From a virus: 59,401 nt of DNA. Below, in pieces: positions 17,701 to 26,633 of the stretch (the first letter of the stretch is position 1; the number at the start of each line of letters is the position of its first letter). The DNA is taken from positions 1 through 59,401 of the IMG/VR virus record IMGVR_UViG_3300037529_000001. One strand, written 5' to 3'. The notes below the pieces were generated by a model. That model ran no database searches, was not told the DNA's origin, and saw nothing but the letters and a program-made list of their open reading frames with translations. The translations under genes and the position numbers were made by a program.

Positions 17701-17977
17701 TGACAGGAACTGTGATCTTTTTAATTGGACCTGTTGCGCATTCTTGTCCTTTATTATACACAGTCATACCAGCGACTTGACCTTTGTGGTCAAAACCTGG
17801 CGTGGGGTTATCCACATAGTATCGACCATGCGTGACAAGCGTTGAACTCAGACCGGTGGGTACACGAAACGTATGTCCACGCTCACTTGCAAAATCAGGC
17901 GTGTAATTATCATTGACGATGGGAACCCATTCTTGGCCAATGACTGATGGTGCAGATGGATTGTAAATCTCAGCCAT
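14741..17977 (-). CDS. Large minor tail protein with lectin-like and fibronectin-like regions
   Basis: 1078 residues, starting in TAATG overlap with the tape measure stop. The central part (about 400-620) reads as a LamG/concanavalin-like jelly roll (WFRNTFTDV, YWAIRIRAQNQWFGMKIWDTG) and the later part (about 780-960) has fibronectin type III-like strands (YYEIQRKDD, TTWVTLAQ, YRMRVCNSMDFCGPWTS). Such proteins form the tail tip and contact cell-surface sugars. Order after the tape measure supports a baseplate/tip role. Confidence 0.7.
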   Translation of the reverse strand: MAEIYNPSAPSVIGQEWVPIVNDNYTPDFASERGHTFRVPTGLSSTLVTHGRYYVDNPTPGFDHKGQVAGMTVYNKGQECATGPIKKITVPVSVITVDPSPNGTLGLFGGSLLSVIQNPGDDTYFFVNNTSGVGAPASVVITLNFDIASVDTLILNKRILNVSLVSQFTGPFTDNDVAFTSFNVAVANTAGTALTAPYITRLFNVDQSRTANITLQHIDMGEVNTFWNTSYPNVRDNLVALPWTDDDLLRFVDGAASEVNLQITTTVPYQAPRAMTCGYIALEITYCEENRVLVGGVSHYRVNNLATNTVGYIPGSNEVPLYTPQTRIFGASLSANQDYTVTVTMMDHGLEPNQGAFPTLFAARQLYPLTNLNGVVVTKSLTPGDAYTCDTSNLMPQLTLLGNYVRGTDNFNRVVANCWGTASDGVSNYVCGGSGGSVLPTDASVDGTQGIHSVPVALAYRESQMAPEGFGWVDYDATIWFRNTFTDVTGGAIEPGNITVHYDSVLLNSLIFRVTIDLDESIHLQILKDVGGTVARVANNVFPPGTWTANNYWAIRIRAQNQWFGMKIWDTGAVNEPPWWQLIVTDYTFVRDVVSRIGFRSGVANGNTNTKPIIFQYDNASVAVPDVITGVHAYGSQIALPVYDSIEVTQDVRNLSDSSKLYPYVRFYARTFGNTNQPLILTDDSNPSTQVTLSVADFNALPEITDGWKEVNLTFSTPPTFTSSGSLKSFTWSSPGLSVSNQWQILGATAQATYLLDQAKPYPDVVNPTYVQSNGATWLRPHWDTNVERDDSRTDAVLLFSRDTPVVTGFSASEAFIPVDGIGLECGVPPECIPTGIGYNQLTWLPIGSGAVTGIADSQFGYYEIQRKDDVDTTWVTLAQMESRAVTGFADYEARVGFRSDYRMRVCNSMDFCGPWTSIVSSTIATPGIQIGSQDPRVLIFTSNAAQDGSAALAYTPVWADTVDEAFTFPESDTQTLQRMYGKDFFTAFRPLERGGEQFSRTLLIQAAAVPKPILENHAIDIRDLAWADLPYVCVRTEDGDRWFANVMIPSGSVSRRRKLQMVQAQITEVTRTPYIVT

Positions 17978-20604
17978 TAGAGAACCCTCACCTGAGTCCG
18001 TGTATTGCGCCGCATGATCACATCATTGATGCCCATACCAACAGCTTGTCCTGTAGCAAATGCTTGTTCTTCTGTCGGCAATGCGCCGGTAAAGACCACC
18101 TCGACGGCACCTTTATTGAACACTGCTGCACCTGGATTGTTCGTTCCTGGCACTGATGTAATCATATTATCAGATGCAAGTGCCGGAATGCTTGAATTCA
18201 CATCAAAAGCACTGGGGATCATATTAGTGATATCACCCAATGTGTTACGCAATGAAGGAATCGAGTTTTCAATACCATTTATGAGACCACTCATAATTGC
18301 TTGACCTGCTGGCGTAAGCAACTTGAGGTCAACCTCCATTGGACCTTTCCAGTCGGTGATACTTTCTGTAAGATTAGTGAATGTGTCCTTAACCCAATTC
18401 CATGCACTAACGACACCATTCACAAGACCACGGAGAATATCACGTCCTGCATTATAAAGAAGATTACCTAGATCACCGATGGCATTAAGAATTTTATCGG
18501 GAAGTTCAACAAAGAAGTCAATGACATCATCAACAATTCCAGCAACTTTCTCAAATGCTTTCACAAGCCAGTCGACAAGAATAGCTGAGAACTCAACAAC
18601 CTTTTGAATGAGGAATGCTATGATTTGTAGCATTCTCTGTAGAACTTCAATAAGGAAATTAACAACTGGAATCATTTTGTTAAGAACATCCACAATGTTC
18701 TCAATCATCATGATAAAGATGTCAAGACCAAGATCGATCAATTGCACAATGATAGGCAATAGTGCTTCAATGATTGGCATCAATGATTCTGCCAGTGCAG
18801 AAATCAAATTCACAATCGGAGGAAGCAACTTCAAGATAACATCGATCATTGGTATGAAGGCTTGAACAACCTTCACAATGACAGGAATCAACTTGATGAC
18901 TGCGCCGCTTAGTTGTGCGCCAAGATCTTGTGCAAGTTTTGAAATAACCGGAATGATCTTATTAAGCGCATCAAACAATGGTTGCAGCGCAACAGCGAGT
19001 TGAGAAATAACTGGCGCTAGTGCATTAAACAATGCGATCACAATGGGCAGAACAATCTGCATTGGAATCATCGCAAGCTTAATGATTTCAACCAGTGGAT
19101 CAATCAATGTTATGACGACAGGCAAAAGTGCATCAATGATACTGATCAAAGCAGGAAAGAGTTGCGATGTCAGTGGAATCATCACTGTTAGAATATTTGC
19201 AATAACTTCAATCAAACCACCTGCCAGTGCAGTAATAACTGGTGCAAGTGATGTTAGAAGATCACCAAGACTATTCGCAACAAGTGTAATGACGGGCGTC
19301 AATGCAGTGAAGATCGGCATCAATCCGGTCATCAATTGCGCAATGAGAGGCGTAATGATCTGTACCAAAGTGATAATGATCTGAATGAGACCATCACTCA
19401 ATGCGGCCAAGAATGGCGTCATTGCACTGACAAGTTGATTGATCGTGGGCACAAGCGATAGGAAGATTGCTTGTAGACCTTGACCCAACATTGCGATGAT
19501 AGGTGCAAGAACAGCAGCCAGCATCTGGAATATTGGTGCAAGAGCAGTTGCCAGTCCATTAATGATCTGAGCAAGTGAAATAAGAAGAGGACCGGCAACT
19601 TGTGCCACTGATGAAATAATTTGCATCAGTGGTGCGATTGCACTTGTAAGTGCTTGAATGGTTGGAAGTAGTGCTTGAATCAGTGGACCAATTACAGGAC
19701 CAAGATTATCAGCAAGTACTTGTGTGAATGCTAGTACTTGTGCAATGATAGGCGCAAGCAACGGTGTAAATTGCTGCACCACTGTGGACAAGCTATTGAT
19801 GATATCTGGTAGTGCCGATGCAGTATTAATGATAGGCACAAGTGATGGCACAAGTGAAGTAAAAGCATTAGCTGCTGCGTCAGCCGCCGGTACAGCTTGA
19901 TCAACAAGAGCTTGCGTGATAGGTGCAATTGCCGGTCGAATCTTAATAAGAGATCCGATAGCGATGTTTGTGAATTTACCTATAGCACCTTCAAGAATGG
20001 GCAATGTATCAAGAAACGTGAAACCAAGTGAATCCTTGATCATCTTCAAGGAATCATCCCACGTTTTAAAGATCGTAGGTGCTTCACCATTTAGTTCAGT
20101 CGCTACTCGAGCAGCATTACCAAAACCAACTGTGCCGAGTGATATAAGTGCTGCTGTTGCTGTTCCGGCACCGGCAGCAATGGCACTAAATGCACCGGCA
20201 GCACCGATACCCAAACCTGCAAGTGAATAGCCAATACCACGCCATGTTCTTCTGGTAAAGAATGGTCCACTTGTGGCTCTAGTTGCAGATTTATTTATAC
20301 TCTTAAATACTTTATCTGCTTTATCATCAAGATCTTCGAGCTCATCTTCGACTTTTTTAATGTCAACTTCAGCTCGACCGGTCATTTCTTTAAACTCACG
20401 CTTAAAGTCACGACCAACATCAGCAATAACTCTAGCGGCAGAACCGCCCATTTTCTTAAAACGATCGGTAACGGCTGTGCCCATTTTGTCGATACGCTCG
20501 ATGACACTGCTAACTGTCTCATCGACTTGTCGAACAACTGTGCGCTGGAACTTATCAGCAACAGGAACAATTTCAATTGAAATTGTGTCAACGGGCTCAG
20601 CCAC
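17977..20604 (-). CDS. Tail tape measure protein
   Basis: 875 residues. The N-terminal 130 residues are charged and helical (DRFKKMGGSAARVIADVGRD), followed by a Gly/Ala hydrophobic segment and then hundreds of residues of hydrophobic helical repeats rich in I, L, V, P and Q (for example PLIAQLMTGLMPIF, ALAPVISQLAVALQP), with a recurrent spacing near 20-25 residues. This fixes tail length and is carried in the tail lumen. Its size corresponds to a tail of about 130 nm using the usual 0.15 nm per residue. The position after the chaperone genes is canonical. Confidence 0.9.
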   Translation of the reverse strand: MAEPVDTISIEIVPVADKFQRTVVRQVDETVSSVIERIDKMGTAVTDRFKKMGGSAARVIADVGRDFKREFKEMTGRAEVDIKKVEDELEDLDDKADKVFKSINKSATRATSGPFFTRRTWRGIGYSLAGLGIGAAGAFSAIAAGAGTATAALISLGTVGFGNAARVATELNGEAPTIFKTWDDSLKMIKDSLGFTFLDTLPILEGAIGKFTNIAIGSLIKIRPAIAPITQALVDQAVPAADAAANAFTSLVPSLVPIINTASALPDIINSLSTVVQQFTPLLAPIIAQVLAFTQVLADNLGPVIGPLIQALLPTIQALTSAIAPLMQIISSVAQVAGPLLISLAQIINGLATALAPIFQMLAAVLAPIIAMLGQGLQAIFLSLVPTINQLVSAMTPFLAALSDGLIQIIITLVQIITPLIAQLMTGLMPIFTALTPVITLVANSLGDLLTSLAPVITALAGGLIEVIANILTVMIPLTSQLFPALISIIDALLPVVITLIDPLVEIIKLAMIPMQIVLPIVIALFNALAPVISQLAVALQPLFDALNKIIPVISKLAQDLGAQLSGAVIKLIPVIVKVVQAFIPMIDVILKLLPPIVNLISALAESLMPIIEALLPIIVQLIDLGLDIFIMMIENIVDVLNKMIPVVNFLIEVLQRMLQIIAFLIQKVVEFSAILVDWLVKAFEKVAGIVDDVIDFFVELPDKILNAIGDLGNLLYNAGRDILRGLVNGVVSAWNWVKDTFTNLTESITDWKGPMEVDLKLLTPAGQAIMSGLINGIENSIPSLRNTLGDITNMIPSAFDVNSSIPALASDNMITSVPGTNNPGAAVFNKGAVEVVFTGALPTEEQAFATGQAVGMGINDVIMRRNTRTQVRVL

Positions 20605-20606
20605 AA

Positions 20607-20942
20607 CTACCTCTTACGATTCTTTGTAAGAGATTGAGCTGCCAAAATACTTGAGTGACTGGCTTCTTCATCACCATGCCACCAAGAAGGCGTCCATTCT
20701 CTTTTCTCCGGCTTATCCTCCATAGACAATAGAGGACCGACCAATTGACTATTAATTTCTTTATGCTTTTCAGGATCTGATGTTTCTAGAACCCAAAAGT
20801 GCACAAGATCTATGAAACGATCGACGGTGAACTTACTGGGATCAACGTTTCTGCTTGCGCACCATCCATTGAAAATGTGCCATCTTTCTCTGTGAAATCG
20901 ATGGTAGAGCCATTTGCAGAGTCCGACGACTGCTCCAAAGGG
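20607..20942 (-). CDS. Tail assembly chaperone frameshift extension (T part)
   Basis: The frame ending at 20607 has no good start but is open upstream through the end of the preceding chaperone gene. Read in the -1 frame it gives NVDPSKFTVDRFIDLVHFWV followed by LETSDPEKH, which looks like the T domain of siphovirus G/GT chaperones. A heptamer CCCTTTG (forward CAAAGGG, 20936-20942) is in the right phase for a -1 slip from CCT TTG to CCC TTT. The exact slip site is uncertain because it lies about 125 bases before the zero-frame stop. The fusion would help load the tube protein on the tape measure. Confidence 0.6.
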   Translation of the reverse strand, partial: PFGAVVGLCKWLYHRFHRERWHIFNGWCASRNVDPSKFTVDRFIDLVHFWVLETSDPEKHKEINSQLVGPLLSMEDKPEKREWTPSWWHGDEEASHSSILAAQSLTKNRKR

Positions 20943-21259
20943 CGGCCGGTGTACACCTCAATAAGCCATTCAATGATGTCACTTAGTTCTTCAACATCAA
21001 TGGGATTTGTCTTGTCACTAAGTCGCTTATTAAAAAGTTCATATGAGTGATCAAGCATGAGACCTTCAAGAATTTCCATGAAGAGATCAAGCTTTGCATT
21101 TACATTAGAATTTTCAGCATCACCGAGTGCACTAATTTTACGAGTAAGACTCATTGGCATTTTACGCACACACTCAAATGTGTCACCATCCAGATCGAAT
21201 GTGACAGGTTCACGCTTCTTCGCTCGTGTAAAAGATTTGTGGCGCATAATCTCAGTCAT
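20810..21259 (-). CDS. Tail assembly chaperone (G part)
   Basis: 149 residues, with AAGGAG six bases before ATG 21259. The charged, helical body (FDLDGDTFECVRKMPMSLTRKISAL, LDLFMEILEGLM, VEELSDIIEWLIEVYTGRPL) followed by a Ser/Asp/Gly-rich end is the pattern of actinophage tail assembly chaperones located just before the tape measure. Ribosomes that slip yield the longer G-T product. It acts transiently and is not part of the virion. Confidence 0.75.
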   Translation of the reverse strand: MTEIMRHKSFTRAKKREPVTFDLDGDTFECVRKMPMSLTRKISALGDAENSNVNAKLDLFMEILEGLMLDHSYELFNKRLSDKTNPIDVEELSDIIEWLIEVYTGRPLEQSSDSANGSTIDFTEKDGTFSMDGAQAETLIPVSSPSIVS

Positions 21260-21311
21260 GCGTTCTCCTTCATCAATTTATTCTATAACATTGAATGATA
21301 TCACACTCAAG

Positions 21312-21707
21312 TTAATGTGCTGCTGCAAATTTCGCATTCGTGAGAAATGGATTTGCTTTAATACCACGAACACGTCGTGCAATGATAATATTACCGTCTC
21401 GGCCATACCATGCCATCGCATTGGCGTGAACAGGACCGTGATCGCGTGTTCCGTTATGAATGAATGGTGCATACATTACAGGAGTGCCGACGGTCACTAC
21501 AGGGCGATTTCGTCTCACATGCAATTGTGTATGAATGCTAGAACGAAGATTTCCTGTATCTGTGGTAGTCGTCACATTACGTTTTGCTTGTGCTTCAACA
21601 TTATAGCCACGGCGCAAAAGATCACGTGCCACACCGCGTTTACGAATCAAAATCTCAGTCATCACGCCTTCGAGATTTTGGTTTGTTCTATGAATACGTG
21701 TTGCCAT
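21312..21707 (-). CDS. Head-tail joining / tail completion protein (HK97 gp10-like)
   Basis: 131 residues. LLRRGYNVEAQAKRNVTTTTDTGNLRSSIHTQ and PVVTVGTPVMYAPFIHNGTRDHG fit the HK97 gp10-like neck protein pattern (helix, then beta strands around YAPFxHNGT). Residues 110-131 form a short tail (ANPFLTNA) also usual for the group. It follows the connector genes and precedes the tail chaperone. Confidence 0.7.
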   Translation of the reverse strand: MATRIHRTNQNLEGVMTEILIRKRGVARDLLRRGYNVEAQAKRNVTTTTDTGNLRSSIHTQLHVRRNRPVVTVGTPVMYAPFIHNGTRDHGPVHANAMAWYGRDGNIIIARRVRGIKANPFLTNAKFAAAH

Positions 21708-21709
21708 GA

Positions 21710-22240
21710 TTACTCACAAGGGCAATTAGATATGAGTGATACATTGAATGAAAGTACAGCACCAACACATCCACCACGTGGTCCGGTTTCTTCAGTGGTA
21801 GAGATGTTATACTCCATGATATCATTTGAATTGCGCATTTCAGCAAGACAACATTGTACTGCTGTTCTCATATAATATTTGTCTTGATAAAGAATCTTAG
21901 AAGCTTCCTGCAATGTGGTACACTTTGGTGCATGACCATTTCTATCCGGATTTGGCGCACATCGAAGTAGTGTTATTTCAAATGTACTTACAGTGTATGG
22001 TGCACCACATTGCGTTTCATTCATTCCCTCTGCAGGAAGAGGAAATGTTGTTGAGCTAAATTGTGATGGATTAGTGATAGTAAGTTGTCCACAACTACAA
22101 TCATCCCATGCCACTTCACCCGGCACTACACATACACGACCAAAATCTGGAAGTCCTGCACCTATAATACGCGAATGTACACATTCCAGAACAGTTGTGG
22201 CAATGTTAAAGAATGCAAGCGGTGTGTTGGCTTCCATCAC
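21710..22240 (-). CDS. Probable tail terminator / neck protein
   Basis: 176 residues (first ATG 22240, a second at 22237 that overlaps the upstream stop). Cysteine-rich for a structural protein (about ten Cys) with a central TVSTFEITLLRCAPNPDRNG and an N-terminal helix. Its place between the connector and gp10-like genes is the usual site of a tail terminator or minor neck protein. The assignment is positional. Confidence 0.5.
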   Translation of the reverse strand: MMEANTPLAFFNIATTVLECVHSRIIGAGLPDFGRVCVVPGEVAWDDCSCGQLTITNPSQFSSTTFPLPAEGMNETQCGAPYTVSTFEITLLRCAPNPDRNGHAPKCTTLQEASKILYQDKYYMRTAVQCCLAEMRNSNDIMEYNISTTEETGPRGGCVGAVLSFNVSLISNCPCE

Positions 22241-23031
22241 GTACCTGTTCTTCTAAATGTACGACCACCAACATCAAATATTCTGGCAGGTCTTTGGATG
22301 CGTGCTGGGTTCCATGTCTCCACAAACAAGTCACACATGAAAAGACCGATACGCGCTTCACCAATAATGCGGTCAGGATCAAAGAAAGCCATGCTAACGC
22401 CTTGTCTTTGAACTGATTGCACAGCCGTTGGAAATGAGCATGAATCATCGCACATCAAGTATTTGACAAATTCAGCGGCAAGTTCACCAACTGCAGCCAA
22501 CCCAAGTTGCGGAACAACTTCACCAAATTGCGCAGTGACAGACCATGTTCCAGTCTCTGTATCATCCTTGTTGAGGTCATTACAAATCGGCCAAGGATTA
22601 CCGTCAAGTCGTACTAGAAGACGTTGATCATCCACTCGGTAATCACTTGTGGCAAGTACAACACCGTCGACTTTAACTTCTGTAATATTTGCCACTGGAG
22701 CTGGCAACACTGCTTCATGGATGATAGTGCATGAGCATGAACCTGGACATCCACCGCAGCCTAGGTTATACCAAAGTCCTCGGTAATTGTAAGGAAATGG
22801 GTAACGTAGGCTAAAAGGAATGATACCTGTTGGGAATACATCATTAAAACAATCACGTGCACAAGGTCGTAGCTTTTGTGTGCATAGACCGAAACGTTGG
22901 CCTGTTCTCTTCCAGAGTACCTCAGTAGCAGCTGCAACAGCAATTCCACTAATAGCCTCAGATCCAGTGGGTAGCTCACACGTAAATATGGGAGTCCATG
23001 GTTCACATGGTCCCGAGTTAAATTCAGCCAT
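22237..23031 (-). CDS. Head-tail connector (adaptor) protein
   Basis: 264 residues rich in Cys, including LGCGGCPGSCSC near residues 90-101. EPWTPIFTCELPTGSEAISGIAVAAATEVLWKRTG-type N-terminus, VTEVKVDGVVL-like NITEVKVDGVVL, YRVDDQRLLVRLDG and WPICNDLN match the adaptor proteins found in actinobacterial siphoviruses after the capsid genes. It probably plugs the portal and bridges to the tail. It starts behind a hairpin terminator that follows the tail tube gene. Confidence 0.6.
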   Translation of the reverse strand: MAEFNSGPCEPWTPIFTCELPTGSEAISGIAVAAATEVLWKRTGQRFGLCTQKLRPCARDCFNDVFPTGIIPFSLRYPFPYNYRGLWYNLGCGGCPGSCSCTIIHEAVLPAPVANITEVKVDGVVLATSDYRVDDQRLLVRLDGNPWPICNDLNKDDTETGTWSVTAQFGEVVPQLGLAAVGELAAEFVKYLMCDDSCSFPTAVQSVQRQGVSMAFFDPDRIIGEARIGLFMCDLFVETWNPARIQRPARIFDVGGRTFRRTGT

Positions 23032-23044
23032 ATCATCCCACTAA

Positions 23045-23082
23045 ACTAAGAAAGCCGATGCGATAATCGTATCACATCGGCT
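23045..23082 (-). terminator. Terminator or attenuator after the major tail protein
   Basis: AGCCGATG and CATCGGCT (23053-23060 with 23075-23082) form an 8-bp stem over a 14-base loop, followed on the minus strand by TTTCTTAG. It would raise capsid and tail-tube mRNA relative to downstream connector genes. Confidence 0.7.
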
Positions 23083-23096
23083 CTCATCATTGAATT

Positions 23097-23762
23097 TTAT
23101 GGAGTGTATGCAACAGCTCCGCAAGCCGGTGTTGGCGGTGGAACCGTGGTCACGATGTGCAAGAAATGATCGCCTTCTAGTATGACATTTCCATCAAGAT
23201 ATGCAGCACCAACATTCCATCCCGGAAATGCTCTCTTAGTCTCAGCAGCAATTTCAAATGTGAACACGTCATTCTGAAATGTAAACGAACCGATGTTCGC
23301 ATTACCAACATTCATGAATGCCCAATACAAGTATCGTTGTACACCACCTGGGGTACATGCGCCGACACCTGAAATTGGCTGCCACAATTCAAGAGAAAAT
23401 CTTGATGTAAGAATACCTTCACCGTATGCCACACCTGTGCCTGTTACACCCACACCACCGGCGGTAAGAAGACGTTCACCGGCAATGATGGCAAAGGCAT
23501 CAGGATCCAAAAGACAAAACTGACTTGTAAGCGTAACACGCTTCAGTTCACTTGGATCTTTCTCATTGACACAAAGCTCACCATTTGCATTCTTTTGAAT
23601 GTACTCTGTGCCATCTTCATATTCAGGCGCTGCCTCAACACTAACGAAACCATTCGTAGTGACCTGCGAAGAGCCAACACCGGTAATCGGCACGCCACAT
23701 TCGTCCTCCGCAGTGAGACGAATTGTGCGTGCCTTAATCGGCGCTACACAAACAGCTGGCAT
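23097..23762 (-). CDS. Major tail (tube) protein
   Basis: 221 residues. The start PAVCVAPIKARTIRLTAEDECG and the following VTTNGFVSVEAAPEYEDG are typical of actinophage tube proteins; later strands (FTFQNDVFTFEIAAET, GWNVGAAYLD) complete a beta-sandwich. The C-terminus ends in a Pro-rich tail without an Ig domain. It lies before a terminator, consistent with a highly expressed structural gene. Confidence 0.75.
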   Translation of the reverse strand: MPAVCVAPIKARTIRLTAEDECGVPITGVGSSQVTTNGFVSVEAAPEYEDGTEYIQKNANGELCVNEKDPSELKRVTLTSQFCLLDPDAFAIIAGERLLTAGGVGVTGTGVAYGEGILTSRFSLELWQPISGVGACTPGGVQRYLYWAFMNVGNANIGSFTFQNDVFTFEIAAETKRAFPGWNVGAAYLDGNVILEGDHFLHIVTTVPPPTPACGAVAYTP

Positions 23763-23774
23763 ACCAATACTTCC

Positions 23775-24668
23775 TTACAAACTAAGATCAACAAGTACAG
23801 CGAAGTGGCAGCAATCCCAACCCAATGAATATGTTCGTTCTGCGATGAGAACCATACTATTAATGTCTCGGCGCAAACCTTCTTCACGAGAAGATGTGAA
23901 CTTAGTTGAGCTAACACGCATGTTAATTGCACCCGTCGCATAAAACCATACAAATGGATATGCCGGATCAGTTCCATCGGGTGCAAGTCCACGATAACCT
24001 GCGCCTGCTGCTACACGACTATCACCGATAGTCACTAGCATATTTCCGCGACGATAGATAAGACCATAGCGATCAATGTTTGCTAGTGCAACTCTAGGAA
24101 CGTGAATAACGGGAGTTCCACCGTAACATTGAGCCATTGCACCTTCAAGAAGGCCAATAGCATCAACAGTGCTAAATGCACCTGTCACAGGAATTGTTGC
24201 AGCAGTCTGTATAACAACATCTGTCATAACACTATCTGTGACAATAGCATTAGACGCAAGATGCGGATAATTTATATCTGATCCTACAGTGTCAATGACA
24301 CCGGATTCAAATACACGTTCAAGAGTACGCCCAGCACCAAGATCAAGTGCTTCTTCAGTTCTTGCTTGATATTCGTCCCAAGCACCGACCGGACTACAAT
24401 CAATGCGTGAGTACAGTGTGAATGCATCATTACCGATGGCTGTAATTCCATCAGTTGACGCATCTTTTGTTGGTGTATCTTGTGCAGCAGAATCAACACA
24501 ATTCTGTTTTGTTGATAGTGCTCGATCACATGCTTCAGGTCGATACCATGTACCTAGTCGCCAATGCGGATCACTATCGGGAACCACATTGACAACTGAG
24601 ATAAGACCATACGGAAGAGGTGTAACCGTAGGTGGATCGACTTCTAGACGTACACCTTGCATTGCCAT
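23775..24668 (-). CDS. Structural protein next to the capsid gene (function unknown)
   Basis: 297 residues between the major capsid and tail tube genes. Visible segments are RLEVDPPTVTPLPYGL at the start, WDEYQARTEEALDLGAGRTLERVF in the middle and SREEGLRRDINSMVLIAERTYSLGWDCCHFAVLVDLSL at the end. It has a mixed alpha/beta profile like an HK97-fold relative, so a second shell or head-completion protein is possible. Conservation of this position in actinobacterial phages is known, but I cannot assign a specific role. Confidence 0.5.
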   Translation of the reverse strand: MAMQGVRLEVDPPTVTPLPYGLISVVNVVPDSDPHWRLGTWYRPEACDRALSTKQNCVDSAAQDTPTKDASTDGITAIGNDAFTLYSRIDCSPVGAWDEYQARTEEALDLGAGRTLERVFESGVIDTVGSDINYPHLASNAIVTDSVMTDVVIQTAATIPVTGAFSTVDAIGLLEGAMAQCYGGTPVIHVPRVALANIDRYGLIYRRGNMLVTIGDSRVAAGAGYRGLAPDGTDPAYPFVWFYATGAINMRVSSTKFTSSREEGLRRDINSMVLIAERTYSLGWDCCHFAVLVDLSL

Positions 24669-24707
24669 AATTCACCCCTTCCGTATGATCATATTAGAAA
24701 ACATTTA

Positions 24708-26378
24708 TTAGACGTCACATGCAGTGAGATCATTAGCACCTGTAGTACCATCAGCACAAATGTTCACACTGTAGCGACGAGATTCGTGACCTGGTTGGAA
24801 GATCAACCAGCACTCTTCCATCCACTCAGCAGTGAAGTCATTTGTCTCGTTAAGAGTTGAGTCGCGAATAACACCAAGGTCAAGTGTAAGACCATTACCC
24901 TTAACGAATGTGCCAGGCGCATAGATAAGGAATTCAACCTGTGTCGGCCAAGCAGTGATTGGAGTACCAGCACCTGGGAAACCAACACCACGAACCTGCC
25001 AGTCATTGACCCACTGAACACGAACATTCTCAGCGTCAAACATCGCCATCAGACGAGAGTCATTGACATCGAGAAGATCAACACCAGTGCGCTTACGCAG
25101 GTCAGAACGCATCATAGCACGAATCCATCGAGGAAGAATAACCTCAAGAACTGCGTCCTCACACATCGCGTACTTTTCGCGATAATCAATTGCAGCTAGA
25201 GAAATTGCACCAATGAGCGGCGCAACAACACCAGAGCCAGCAGAACCGACGGTAGTGTCGCTACCTGATAGAGAAACAAGACGTTGAATCCAAAGACCAT
25301 TCATCTTGTGCGCATGTGCAGCAAATAGCAAACGCGTGTGGTTGGCAATAAGCTCAGGATATGCGTCATCCATGAGATTACCAACTGTAAGACAAAGACC
25401 ATCACATTGAAGACGCTCTTCATCAAATGTTGGACATGGAACGCGACCACATGTCTTAGTACCTGACTGCGCTGTACCTGTTGCTGCTGCGATGTCCTGT
25501 GTTTCAGTCCATGACCACAGAGCTTCATTACCAACAAGATCACCAAACGATGGTGAAACAGGCCAGCGGATGCCACCACGATTAATGCCGACAGTGGGAA
25601 GATCTAGCATACCATCTTCACAAACAATGTTGTAAAAATCGTATGAAATCTCAGAAGGAGCACACCAGCCACCGGCTGCGACAAGTGCATTAACATCTGT
25701 TACTTCCTGAAGAACACGATCGATGTCATCAGGCATAGCATCTGGGCCAAGCACGTGACGATACTTACGCTGCATTTGCGCAACAGGAACATAGTTATGC
25801 GCACCACGACCATCTGTAAGCGTCTTGGCACGTGCCTGCATTGCAGCAACAAGCGATGCCATGTCAGGCAACTTACTTGCATGCGTAAAACCTGGAATGT
25901 CAGCACTCGCAACCAGAACGGCATTATTTGCAGCACGCGCAGGTGGTGCAACCTTAGGCGCGTGTTGACGAATTTCAGCGAGCGTGGGATTAAGCTTACG
26001 GCCTGTTATACGCGGTGTGGTTGTGGCACCGCCTGCAACAAGAGCCGGTTCTTGTGTGGATTGTTCGTCTTGCACCTCAGCCTCAACTTCATCAGTGATT
26101 TCTGCAGTTTCATCAACAGAATCACCATGCACTAGTGCTTGAAGTTCTGCCATCGAATTAGCACGCTGTTCTGCACGCACAACACGATCGCTTGTTTCAG
26201 TGCGAAGAGCATTGATCTGTTGGCCTAGCTTAGTAAGTGTCGCAAGACCGGCGTCATCGAGGTTCTCATCCGCAAAAAGTGTATCAAACTGCTCAACAAG
26301 GTTACCCTCATGTGTTGCAAGTTCTTCTTCACTTAGTGCCGTGAGGTCCTCAGGGAGGCCGTTCACATTCTCACCCAT
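24708..26378 (-). CDS. Major capsid protein (HK97 fold) with long N-terminal delta region
   Basis: 556 residues. Residues 1-140 are charged and helical with a coiled-coil (EDLTALSEEELATHEGNLVEQ, acidic EVEAEVQDEQ), a probable scaffold/delta domain removed by the protease. The capsid domain follows, with ALVAAGGWCAPSEI, DLPTVGINRGGIRWPVSPSF and a C-terminal AEWMEECWLIFQPGHESRR segment as in actinophage HK97-type capsids. Upstream is the maturation protease. Confidence 0.8.
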   Translation of the reverse strand: MGENVNGLPEDLTALSEEELATHEGNLVEQFDTLFADENLDDAGLATLTKLGQQINALRTETSDRVVRAEQRANSMAELQALVHGDSVDETAEITDEVEAEVQDEQSTQEPALVAGGATTTPRITGRKLNPTLAEIRQHAPKVAPPARAANNAVLVASADIPGFTHASKLPDMASLVAAMQARAKTLTDGRGAHNYVPVAQMQRKYRHVLGPDAMPDDIDRVLQEVTDVNALVAAGGWCAPSEISYDFYNIVCEDGMLDLPTVGINRGGIRWPVSPSFGDLVGNEALWSWTETQDIAAATGTAQSGTKTCGRVPCPTFDEERLQCDGLCLTVGNLMDDAYPELIANHTRLLFAAHAHKMNGLWIQRLVSLSGSDTTVGSAGSGVVAPLIGAISLAAIDYREKYAMCEDAVLEVILPRWIRAMMRSDLRKRTGVDLLDVNDSRLMAMFDAENVRVQWVNDWQVRGVGFPGAGTPITAWPTQVEFLIYAPGTFVKGNGLTLDLGVIRDSTLNETNDFTAEWMEECWLIFQPGHESRRYSVNICADGTTGANDLTACDV

Positions 26379-26449
26379 GGATGAAAACCTCTCTGATATG
26401 AGTTATCGTCATTGTAACAGGTTACATAGTTCAAATGAAAACAGTCTGA

Positions 26450-26632
26450 CTATGAAGCTGTAACAACAACTTCATTTGTAGTCACATCACTTGAATATTC
26501 ACTATTTGCATTGCCAATAGCATTCTTAGCACTCTGCATTGTACGTTCTTCAGTTGTACCTTGTGCCATTTCACGGGCAGCCGCAAGTGTCGCTGAGGTA
26601 ACTTGCTTGTGTCGACGATTGCAATTACACAT
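26450..26632 (-). CDS. Small protein between protease and capsid genes (60 aa)
   Basis: 60 residues starting MCNCNRRHKQVTSAT, polar with a possible metal-binding CNC pair and a helical middle. It starts 2 bases after the protease stop, so it is part of the head operon. No family recognised; it may be a small scaffold or a head accessory protein. Confidence 0.5.
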   Translation of the reverse strand: MCNCNRRHKQVTSATLAAAREMAQGTTEERTMQSAKNAIGNANSEYSSDVTTNEVVVTAS

Positions 26633-26633
26633 T

